Positions 1 to 6,251 of a stretch of DNA of 12,467 bases are shown here, in pieces; the first letter of the stretch is position 1; every line of letters starts with the position of its first letter. Source of the DNA: an uncultured Collinsella sp. (GTDB lineage: Bacteria > Actinomycetota > Coriobacteriia > Coriobacteriales > Coriobacteriaceae); contig CALBBA010000184.1 in assembly GCA_937926755.1 (NCBI GenBank), forward strand, positions 1-12,467, read 5' to 3'. The notes beneath the pieces are model-generated. The model did not search any database. It had not been told where the DNA came from and saw only the letters and a list, made by a program, of their open reading frames with translations. The position numbers and the translations under genes are program-made.

Positions 1-5
1 AAGAG

Positions 6-31
6 AAGAGGCGGGGCATGCCCCGCCTCTT
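6..31. other. 26-bp perfect palindrome, possible terminator of an upstream gene
   Basis: Two 13-base arms (6-18 and 19-31) are exact reverse complements, with a GC-rich core GGCGGGGC/GCCCCGCC. As RNA it would fold into a very stable hairpin. A proper T-run is missing on the plus side (CTCTTACACC follows). On the minus side the flank reads CTTCTCTT, which is only partly T-rich. The likeliest role is transcription termination for a gene left of the window, possibly in both directions. Confidence 0.45.
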
Positions 32-402
32 ACACCACATCTCTGCGCGCTACCGTCTTCGGATATCCCTAGCGATCGTTTTGAGCCAAATTTCGTCGTT
101 TCCCGGGGCAAAGGTGCGTCATTCCCGCTATGTCGGGCCACAAAATGATGCGGCATCCTACGGTTTTGCCCACCCGCGGCAGTGCCGACGCGGTCACGTT
201 GCAGAATACTCCGTTTTTTGCACGGTCCGGGATGGGGTACCTCAGGAGAATACGGCGGTATCTCATAAAAATATGCAATCTGCAGCGGGAATTATGCAAA
301 ACGAAGGCTAGGCGCCAAAGCGAGGAGCGTTCTGCGTGCCATATACTCTGTCTAAGCATGCGGGCGGCTTGCTGTGTTGCCAAGCGCAGGGGAGGATGTT
401 CG
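32..402. other. Intergenic region, no supported gene
   Basis: About 370 bases lie between the palindrome and the EFR1-type start. Open frames cross it, but none has both a ribosome binding site and recognisable protein character. The 91-codon extension in frame with the downstream gene is rich in Arg and Cys and unlike a flavodoxin. Two TATGCAA boxes occur (272-278 and 293-299). I see no convincing -35/-10 pair, although the promoter of the next gene must lie here or upstream. Confidence 0.5.
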
Positions 403-1164
403 GTGAACGTGTTCGAAATTGTGTTTAGTCCAACGGGTGGAACGGAGAGGGTGTCTGGCCTTGTGACCGGGGCACTGGACGGGAATACCGTTACCGTCGA
501 TCTGACCGATAGCGGGCAGGACTTCCACGGGGTCTCGATGACGAAGGATGACGTGGCGGTTATTTCCGTGCCATCATATGCCGGTAGGGTTCCGGCCGTG
601 GTGGTCGACCGTTTGGGTATGGTGCGCGGCAACGGAGCGCGCGCCGTTTTGGTCTGTGTATACGGAAACCGCGCGTTTGAGGATACGCTCGTAGAGCTGG
701 AGGACGTTGCGAAGAGCGCCGGATTTAGGGTGGTTGCGGCCGTTGCTGCCATTGCAGAGCATTCCGTTGCACGTCAGTTTGCTGCTGGGCGACCGGATGC
801 TCAAGACGTGGCACAGCTTGCAGAGTTTGCGCAGCGGATCCGGCAAAAGTTACTGGATGGGGATATGTCCGAGCCCTCTATTCCCGGCAATCGTCCTTAT
901 AAGCAAGCTGGAGGCCACAGCATGGTGCCCCAGACTACGGAGGATTGCGTCTCCTGCGGTGCCTGCACTGCGTCGTGCCCTGTTTGTGCTATCGACAAGG
1001 ACGATCCCAAGCAGGTGGATGGCGAGGTGTGCGTCTCCTGCATGCGGTGCGTCGCTGTATGCCCGCGGGGTGCTCGCAAACTTGAACCTAACAAACTTGC
1101 CGCTGTTACCCAGATGCTGAGCAAGGCTTGCGTCGAGCGCAGAGAATGTGAGCTCTTCATCTAG
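403..1164 (+). CDS. EFR1-type flavodoxin/2[4Fe-4S] ferredoxin fusion protein
   Basis: This is a predicted soluble cytoplasmic electron carrier of 253 residues. The N-terminal ~150 residues resemble a flavodoxin: the FMN phosphate loop FSPTGGTERV is at residues 8-17 and the second loop SVPSYAGRVP at 55-64. The C-terminus carries two ferredoxin cluster motifs, C182/C185/C188/C192 and C210/C213/C216/C220, each followed by a Pro. This domain order matches EFR1-family ferredoxins. The GTG start at 403 is chosen because GGGGAGG sits 7-13 bases upstream and because it places the flavodoxin loop at the N-terminus. An in-frame ATG at 130 would add 91 residues of non-flavodoxin sequence and is rejected. 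It is on the same strand as the hydrogenase genes but about 390 bases away with hairpins between, so co-transcription is uncertain. The redox partner cannot be read from the sequence. Confidence 0.85.
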   Translation: MNVFEIVFSPTGGTERVSGLVTGALDGNTVTVDLTDSGQDFHGVSMTKDDVAVISVPSYAGRVPAVVVDRLGMVRGNGARAVLVCVYGNRAFEDTLVELEDVAKSAGFRVVAAVAAIAEHSVARQFAAGRPDAQDVAQLAEFAQRIRQKLLDGDMSEPSIPGNRPYKQAGGHSMVPQTTEDCVSCGACTASCPVCAIDKDDPKQVDGEVCVSCMRCVAVCPRGARKLEPNKLAAVTQMLSKACVERRECELFI

Positions 1165-1189
1165 CGCAGGAGCGTCAATCAACTTTTCT

Positions 1190-1212
1190 CCGCCGCCTCC
1201 GAAAGGCGGCGG
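1190..1212 (+). terminator. GC-rich hairpin downstream of the EFR1-type gene
   Basis: A perfect 9-bp stem (CCGCCGCCT at 1190-1198 with AGGCGGCGG at 1204-1212) closes a 5-base loop, 25 bases after the stop codon. The position suits a terminator, but CATCCCTTCTCT follows instead of a T-run, so it may act weakly or protect the 3' end of the mRNA. Confidence 0.4.
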
Positions 1213-1225
1213 CATCCCTTCTCTA

Positions 1226-1292
1226 AGTTGCGGTGGAATACGGACTGCTTTTGCCTTTCAAACGGCTTTTCAGTCCCTATTTCACCGCAACT
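1226..1292. repeat. Long imperfect inverted repeat with 22-bp arms
   Basis: Arms 1226-1247 and 1271-1292 pair over 22 positions with one G-U pair and one C-C mismatch, around a 23-base loop (1248-1270) that has a small GCC/GGC stem inside. The right arm contains CTATTTCACCGC, which recurs exactly at 1417-1428. There is no coding content. It could be a small non-autonomous repeat of the REP/MITE kind or a large RNA hairpin. Which of these it is cannot be told from a single copy. Confidence 0.6.
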
Positions 1293-1467
1293 CACAATTG
1301 GTGCATTGGGGTCAGAGCAAGGAGTGCCCCAGGTGCCGGCAGGAAAGGAACGTCCCTAAGTGCCGCATTCTGGGTAACGCGTTTTATCAAATATGGCATT
1401 TATCTGCGGTAATGTTCTATTTCACCGCCGAGGGTGACATTTCATACCGCCTGCCGAACTGCATGGA
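1293..1467. other. Non-coding stretch with short internal repeats
   Basis: No supported gene. GTGCCGGCA (1333-1341) and GTGCCGCA (1360-1367) bracket a GGAACGTCCC box. TGGGG and CCCCA frame a short segment around 1307-1331. The second copy of CTATTTCACCGC (1417-1428) can pair weakly with GCGGT at 1406-1410. The look is that of degraded or composite intergenic repeats. Confidence 0.4.
1384..1413 (+). promoter_or_regulatory. Weak candidate promoter for the hydrogenase operon
   Basis: TTATCA (1384-1389) and GGTAAT (1408-1413) are 18 bases apart, and the -10 is preceded by TGC, an extended -10 feature. Each box matches consensus at four of six positions. Transcription would start near 1420, leaving a leader of about 130 bases with the hairpins at 1468-1488 and 1512-1531. 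This is a low-confidence pattern match. Confidence 0.22.
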
Positions 1468-1488
1468 GACCTAACAACTTTTTAGGTC
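1468..1488 (+). other. Leader hairpin upstream of the hydrogenase operon
   Basis: GACCTAA (1468-1474) pairs perfectly with TTAGGTC (1482-1488) around a 7-base loop. A second stem, GCCCGG (1512-1517) with CCGGGC (1526-1531), lies just before the ribosome binding site at 1541-1547. Together they give the operon a structured leader. No known riboswitch class is recognised. Confidence 0.35.
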
Positions 1489-1552
1489 AGTGTTGTGCGT
1501 GTAGCATTTTTGCCCGGCCTCGCCTCCGGGCTGCCATGTGAGAGGGGATCTT

Positions 1553-3385
1553 ATGGCACGACTGCACGTAGTGGAACGCAGCCACGCTCAGGCCGTCATG
1601 GACGATCTGCACGATGCGCTTGGACGCCGTCTGGCGGTGAGTTCGCTCGCCCCGTGTCCCGTTGAGTTTACGGCAGCGCTCGTCAACCTGTGCTCCACCC
1701 AGAGCTGCGGCAAGTGCACGCCCTGCCGCGTGGGCCTGAGCGCGCTGAGCGATCTGCTCACCGATGTGCTCGAGGGCCGCGCCGACGAGTCCACACTCAA
1801 CTTGATCGAGCGCACCGCCCGCACCATCTATCTTTCGAGCGACTGCGCCATCGGCTACGAAGCTGGCGCCATGGCACTCACGGCCATTCGCGGCTTCCGC
1901 GACGATTTTGAGCACCACATCCGCGAGCACTCCTGTGGCTTTGACCGCGAGGCCCGCGTCCCGTGCGTCTCGGGCTGCCCGGCGCACGTCGACATTCCCG
2001 GTTACATTTCGCTGGTCGAGGCCGGCCGCTATGCCGATGCCGTCAAGGTCATCCGCAAGAACAACCCGCTGCCGCTCGTTTGCGGCCTGGTGTGCGAGCA
2101 TCCCTGCGAGATGCACTGCCGCCGTGGCATGGTCGACGACCCCATGAACATCCTCGCCCTCAAGCGTTTTGCCGTTGAGCACAGCGACCTCAATGATTAT
2201 AAGCCCAGCGTGGCTGACAACACCGGCAAGCGCATCGCCGTGATTGGCGGCGGCCCGGCCGGCCTTTCCTGCGCCTACTACCTGGCCGTGATGGGCCACA
2301 AGGTGACCATTTTTGAGCAGCGCCACCACCTGGGTGGCATGCTGCGCTACGGAATCCCCAGCTATCGTCTGCCACGCGAGCGCCTGCAGGCCGAGATCGA
2401 CTGGATCATGAGCGCCGACATCGATGTGGAACTCGACCACTCCGTGAACGGCGAGGAGCTCGCCCGTCTACGCGACGAGTTCGATGCCGTCTACCTGGCC
2501 ATCGGTGCCCATAACGACAAGAAGCTCGGCCTTCCGGGCGAAGAGGCGCCCGGCGTGGAGTCGGCCGTCAAGATGCTGCGTGCCATCGGTGACGACGAGC
2601 TGCCCGACCTGAGCGGCCAGCGCGTGTGCGTCATCGGCGGCGGCAACGTGGCCATGGACGTGGCGCGCTCTGCCGTGCGCTGCGGTGCCGAAAAGGTAAG
2701 CATCGTCTACCGCCGTCGCATCTGCGATATGACGGCTCAGGACGCCGAGATTGCCGGCGCCCAGGCCGAGGGTTGCGAGGTTCTGGAACTCACGGCGCCG
2801 TTCGCCATCGAGACGGGCGAAGATGGTCGCGTGAGTGGCCTGCGCGTGCAGCCGCAGATTATCGGCGAGCCCCGTCGTGGGCGTCCGGCTCCGCGTGCCG
2901 CCGCCATGCCCGAGCGCGTCATTCCCTGCGAGCGCGTGTTCGTGGCCATTGGCCAGGACATCGATTCCAAGCCGTTTGAGGACATGGGCATTGCCTGTAA
3001 GTGGGGCTGCGTGGTCACCGATTCGGATGGCGCCGTGCCTAACTTCGATGGCCTCTTTAGCGGCGGCGACTGCCAGACCGGCCCCGCCACCGTCATCCGG
3101 GCCATCAACGCCGGCCGCGTTGCTTCGGCAAATATCGACCGCTACCTGGGCTTTGACCACAAGATTAAGCTCGACGTGGAGCTGCCGACCGTCCAGTTTA
3201 AGGGCAAGCACGAGTGCGGCCGCTGCGAGCTGGGTGAGCGCGAGGCCGGCGAGCGTATTCACGATTGGAATCTGGTCGAGCAGGGCCTTACCGAGGAGGA
3301 GGCACGCCAGGAGGCAAGCCGCTGCCTGCGTTGCGACCACTTTGGCTTTGGCGCGTTCCGCGGAGGGAGGAACCTGGAATGGTAG
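1553..3385 (+). CDS. NuoF C-terminal domain fused to a GltD/NfnB-type NAD(P)H:FAD oxidoreductase (hydrogenase partner)
   Basis: This 610-residue flavoprotein probably passes electrons between NAD(P)H and the hydrogenase encoded next. Residues ~45-125 match only the terminal iron-sulfur part of NuoF/HydB (SCGKCTPCR; C52/C55/C58 plus C98); the FMN and SLBB parts are absent. Residues ~130-600 follow the glutamate synthase small subunit/NfnB plan. They have N-terminal cluster cysteines (C138, C142, C177, C181, C185, C189), an FAD Rossmann motif IGGGPAG at 231-237, a nucleotide site IGGGNVA at 361-367, VYRRR at 385-389 (arginines often linked to NADPH preference) and the FAD motif GLFSGGD at 500-506. 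Paired cysteines C555/C558 and C591/C594 could hold another cluster. The ATG at 1553 follows AGAGGGG at 1541-1547; a GTG at 1538 lies upstream of that site. The stop overlaps the hydrogenase start. It is not a true GltD in role, because no large subunit is adjacent. Confidence 0.85.
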   Translation: MARLHVVERSHAQAVMDDLHDALGRRLAVSSLAPCPVEFTAALVNLCSTQSCGKCTPCRVGLSALSDLLTDVLEGRADESTLNLIERTARTIYLSSDCAIGYEAGAMALTAIRGFRDDFEHHIREHSCGFDREARVPCVSGCPAHVDIPGYISLVEAGRYADAVKVIRKNNPLPLVCGLVCEHPCEMHCRRGMVDDPMNILALKRFAVEHSDLNDYKPSVADNTGKRIAVIGGGPAGLSCAYYLAVMGHKVTIFEQRHHLGGMLRYGIPSYRLPRERLQAEIDWIMSADIDVELDHSVNGEELARLRDEFDAVYLAIGAHNDKKLGLPGEEAPGVESAVKMLRAIGDDELPDLSGQRVCVIGGGNVAMDVARSAVRCGAEKVSIVYRRRICDMTAQDAEIAGAQAEGCEVLELTAPFAIETGEDGRVSGLRVQPQIIGEPRRGRPAPRAAAMPERVIPCERVFVAIGQDIDSKPFEDMGIACKWGCVVTDSDGAVPNFDGLFSGGDCQTGPATVIRAINAGRVASANIDRYLGFDHKIKLDVELPTVQFKGKHECGRCELGEREAGERIHDWNLVEQGLTEEEARQEASRCLRCDHFGFGAFRGGRNLEW

Positions 3386-5190
3386 AGCCCAACAACCCCA
3401 CTGTCAGCGACAACACCGAAAGCGGAGCACTCAATATGGTCAAGCTCACTATCGATAATTGCGAGGTCATGGTACCCGAGCACACCACGATCCTGGACGC
3501 GGCCAAGTCCGCCGGCATCCAGATTCCCACCCTGTGCTACCTGCGCGATCTAAACGAGATCGGCGGTTGCCGCGTGTGCGTGGTCGAGGTTGAGGGCTGC
3601 GACCAGCTGGTTGCCGCCTGCAACAACTACGTGCTCGACGGCATGGTGGTCCACACCAACAGCCCCAAGGCCCGCGAGGCGCGTCGCACCAACGTGCAGC
3701 TGCTGCTGTCCCAGCACGACTCGCGCTGTACGAGCTGCGTGCGCAGTGGTAACTGCAACCTGCAGACCATCGCCAACGACCTGGGCATCTTCTATCTGCC
3801 GTACGAGCAGCACCTGGCGCGCGAGGGCTGGGATTTCGATTTCCCCATCATCCGCGATAACGACAAGTGCATCAAATGCATGCGCTGCATCAAGGTGTGC
3901 GAGAGCGTGCAGGGCTTAGGGATTTGGGATCTGACCAACCGCGCCACGCATACCGCCGTGGGCACCCGCGGGCGTGCGCCGATCGGCAAGACCGATTGCG
4001 TCGCGTGCGGCCAGTGCATCACGCATTGCCCGACGGGCGCCCTGCGCGAGCGTGACGATACCGAGACCGTGTTCGATGCCATCGCCGATCCCGACAAGAT
4101 CGTGCTGGTGCAGATTGCGCCGGCCGTGCGTAGCGCCTGGGGCGAGGAGCTCGGCATTCCGCGCGAGGAGGCTACTGTCGAGCGCCTGGCTTGTGCGCTG
4201 CGCCGCGTGGGCTTTGAGTACGTGTTCGATACCGACTTCTCGGCCGACCTCACCATTATGGAGGAGGGCTCCGAGCTGCTCGAGCGCCTGGGTAAGGCCG
4301 CCAAGGGCGAGGGCGACAGCCGCAGCTGGCCCATGTTCACGAGCTGCTGCCCGGGCTGGGTACGCTTTGTGAAGGCGCGCTACCCGGAGTTTGTCGACAG
4401 CCTGTCCACGTCCAAGTCGCCGCAGCAGATGTTCGGCGCCATCGCCAAGACCTACTACGCCAAGGTGCTGGGCGTGGAGCCCGAGCGTCTGTTTGTGGTG
4501 TCCGTGATGCCGTGCACGGCCAAGAAGGCCGAGTGCGCGCTGCCGAGCATGGTGGGCGAGGACGGCACGCCCGATGTGGACGTTGCGCTGACGGTGCGCG
4601 AGACGGTGCGCATGATCCGCGCGAGCCACGTGAGCGTCGACACGCTGGTTGAGGAGCCGCTCGACACGCCGCTGGGCTTTGGCACGGGCGCGGGTGTGAT
4701 CTTTGGCGCCACGGGCGGCGTGATGGAGGCTGCCGTGCGCTCGGCCTATTACCTGGTGACGGGCAAGAACCCCGACGCCGACTTCTTTACCGATGTGCGC
4801 GGCCTGGACGGCTGGAAGGAGGCCGTGGCCGGTATCGATGGCACCAAGGTGCGCGTCGCCGTGGCGCACGGGCTAGGCAACGCCGCCCGTCTGCTCGACG
4901 CGATTCGCGACGGCCGCGTGAGCTATGACTTCGTTGAGGTCATGGCATGCCCGGGCGGCTGCGTCGGTGGCGGCGGTCAGCCCATCCACGACGGCTGCGA
5001 GCTGGCAGCCGAGCGCGGTCAGGTGCTGTGGGGTCTGGATGCCGCTGCGGACATTCGCTTCTCGCACGAGAATCCCGATGTCCAGGCGTGCTACCGCGAG
5101 TTCTTGGGCGAGCCGCTCTCGCCGCTGGCCGAGGAGCTGCTGCATACCGACCATCACGCATGGACGATGCCTAACGAAGGGACGTGCTAA
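3379..5190 (+). CDS. hydA: [FeFe]-hydrogenase catalytic subunit
   Basis: This enzyme catalyses reversible 2H+ + 2e- = H2 and is probably cytoplasmic, as no signal peptide is seen. It has 603 residues, close to clostridial HydA (~574). Domains in order are: a [2Fe-2S] domain (C53, C64, C67, C81); a His-ligated [4Fe-4S] site (H113, C117, C120, C126); two ferredoxin clusters (C164/C167/C170/C174 and C207/C210/C213/C217); the H-cluster domain; and a C-terminal small-subunit-like tail (~565-590). All three H-cluster signatures are intact: TSCCPGW (321-327, with proton-relay C323 and ligand C324), MPCTAKKAE (377-385) and EVMACPGGCVGGGGQP (520-535, with C524 and C528). The ATG at 3379 follows a very strong GGAGGGAGGAA and overlaps the upstream gene by 7 bases. 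An ATG at 3436, with its own GCGGAG, would give 584 residues and begin exactly at the ferredoxin fold, so it is a real alternative. Maturation genes hydEFG are not in the window. Confidence 0.95.
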   Translation: MVEPNNPTVSDNTESGALNMVKLTIDNCEVMVPEHTTILDAAKSAGIQIPTLCYLRDLNEIGGCRVCVVEVEGCDQLVAACNNYVLDGMVVHTNSPKAREARRTNVQLLLSQHDSRCTSCVRSGNCNLQTIANDLGIFYLPYEQHLAREGWDFDFPIIRDNDKCIKCMRCIKVCESVQGLGIWDLTNRATHTAVGTRGRAPIGKTDCVACGQCITHCPTGALRERDDTETVFDAIADPDKIVLVQIAPAVRSAWGEELGIPREEATVERLACALRRVGFEYVFDTDFSADLTIMEEGSELLERLGKAAKGEGDSRSWPMFTSCCPGWVRFVKARYPEFVDSLSTSKSPQQMFGAIAKTYYAKVLGVEPERLFVVSVMPCTAKKAECALPSMVGEDGTPDVDVALTVRETVRMIRASHVSVDTLVEEPLDTPLGFGTGAGVIFGATGGVMEAAVRSAYYLVTGKNPDADFFTDVRGLDGWKEAVAGIDGTKVRVAVAHGLGNAARLLDAIRDGRVSYDFVEVMACPGGCVGGGGQPIHDGCELAAERGQVLWGLDAAADIRFSHENPDVQACYREFLGEPLSPLAEELLHTDHHAWTMPNEGTC

Positions 5191-5192
5191 CG

Positions 5193-6248
5193 ATGCGCGC
5201 GTTTACTGTTGAGATGACGCGCCGGGGGTTTGCCTCGGCGCTTGCCGCGGGTGCGTTGTCGCTTGCGCTGGTTGGCTGTGGTGGCGGGTCTGCCGGTGCC
5301 GGGTCCGCCGCGGGCTCGGCTGCCACGGACGGCGCCGGTGCTGCTGCCGAGCCGGTCGAGGTGCACGTCGCCTCGCTCAAGGGGCCGACCTCGATTGGTC
5401 TGGTGCAGTTTATGGACCGGGCGGCCGATGGCGAGACGGACAATGAGTTCGACTTTGCGATCAACACTGCCGCCGACGAGATTGTGCCCAAGGTCATTCA
5501 GGGCGATATCGACATTGCCCTGGTGCCAGCCAACGTGGCGAGCGCGCTCTACAACAAGACCGAGGGCGCGGTGCAGGTCATCGACATCAACACGCTGGGC
5601 GTGCTGAACGTGGTGACGGGCGACGCGGACGTGACCTCGTTTGGTGACCTGGCGGGTCGCACCGTCTACATGACGGGCAAGGGCACCACGCCAGAGTACG
5701 TCATGAGCTTCCTGCTGGAGCGCGCGGGCCTGACCGGCCAGGTGACACTCGAGTTTAAGAGCGAGCCCACCGAGGTGCTGTCGGCCCTGCTTGCCGATCC
5801 GTCTGCCGTGGGCGTGCTGCCGGAGCCGTTCAAGACCGCTGCCATCGCCAAGAGCGAAGGCAAGCTGTCAGCGCCGGTAAGTCTGACCGATGTGTGGGAC
5901 GAGCTGGCGGGTGACACGGGTTCGCGCCTGCTGACGGGCGTGACCGTGGTGCGCCGCGCGTTTGCCGAGGAACATCCCGAGGCCGTGGAGGAGTTCTTGA
6001 GCTGCCATGCGGCGAGCGTTAAGGCTGTCAATGCGGCGCCGGCAGCCTGGGCGCAGCCCGTAGTCGATGCCGGCATCGTGGACAACGCCAAGATCGCCGA
6101 GAAGGCGATTCCCGGGTGCATGCTTGTCTGCCAGACGGGCAAGGATATGAAGGCGGCACTTAGCGGGTATCTGCAGGTGCTGTCCGACGCGGACGCGAGT
6201 GCCGTGGGTGGTAAACTTCCGGCTGACGATTTCTGCTACTTGGAGTAG
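5193..6248 (+). CDS. Tat-type lipoprotein, ABC transporter solute-binding protein (NMT1/SsuA-like)
   Basis: This is a predicted cell-surface receptor of an ABC importer, 351 residues. The N-terminus carries TRRGF (residues 9-13), a good twin-arginine motif, then a hydrophobic stretch and the lipobox LVGC with C29 as the lipid anchor. A Gly/Ala/Ser linker (30-52) leads to a periplasmic-binding fold of the NMT1/SsuA type; landmarks are VASLKGPTSIG (59-69), GDIDIALVPANVAS (104-117) and DLAGRTVYMTGKGT (152-165). The ATG at 5193 starts 2 bases after the hydrogenase stop, with AAGGGA at 5177-5182; a GTG at 5184 would sit on that site. The spacing says it is co-transcribed with the hydrogenase. Relatives handle sulfonates, nitrate or pyrimidine precursors. 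The substrate here cannot be inferred. Confidence 0.85.
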   Translation: MRAFTVEMTRRGFASALAAGALSLALVGCGGGSAGAGSAAGSAATDGAGAAAEPVEVHVASLKGPTSIGLVQFMDRAADGETDNEFDFAINTAADEIVPKVIQGDIDIALVPANVASALYNKTEGAVQVIDINTLGVLNVVTGDADVTSFGDLAGRTVYMTGKGTTPEYVMSFLLERAGLTGQVTLEFKSEPTEVLSALLADPSAVGVLPEPFKTAAIAKSEGKLSAPVSLTDVWDELAGDTGSRLLTGVTVVRRAFAEEHPEAVEEFLSCHAASVKAVNAAPAAWAQPVVDAGIVDNAKIAEKAIPGCMLVCQTGKDMKAALSGYLQVLSDADASAVGGKLPADDFCYLE

Positions 6249-6251
6249 CCC

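Noticed and set aside
130..402. 91-codon in-frame extension of the EFR1-type gene from an ATG at 130
   Set aside because: The extension is Arg/Cys-rich and unlike any flavodoxin; the GTG at 403 has a strong ribosome binding site and puts the FMN loop at the expected N-terminal position.
1148..1474. 108-codon open frame in the gap before the hydrogenase operon
   Set aside because: It runs through two hairpins and the repeats, lacks a ribosome binding site and resembles no protein family.
1487..2440. 317-codon minus-strand open frame
   Set aside because: Antisense shadow of the NuoF/GltD gene: high-GC DNA keeps the opposite frame open; the composition is Ala/His/Gly-rich with no family motif.
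2468..3340. 290-codon minus-strand open frame
   Set aside because: Antisense to the same flavoprotein gene, with no conserved domains and no ribosome binding site of note.
3916..4869. 317-codon minus-strand open frame
   Set aside because: Antisense to the hydrogenase, whose motifs are unmistakable; low-complexity Ala/His/Arg translation.
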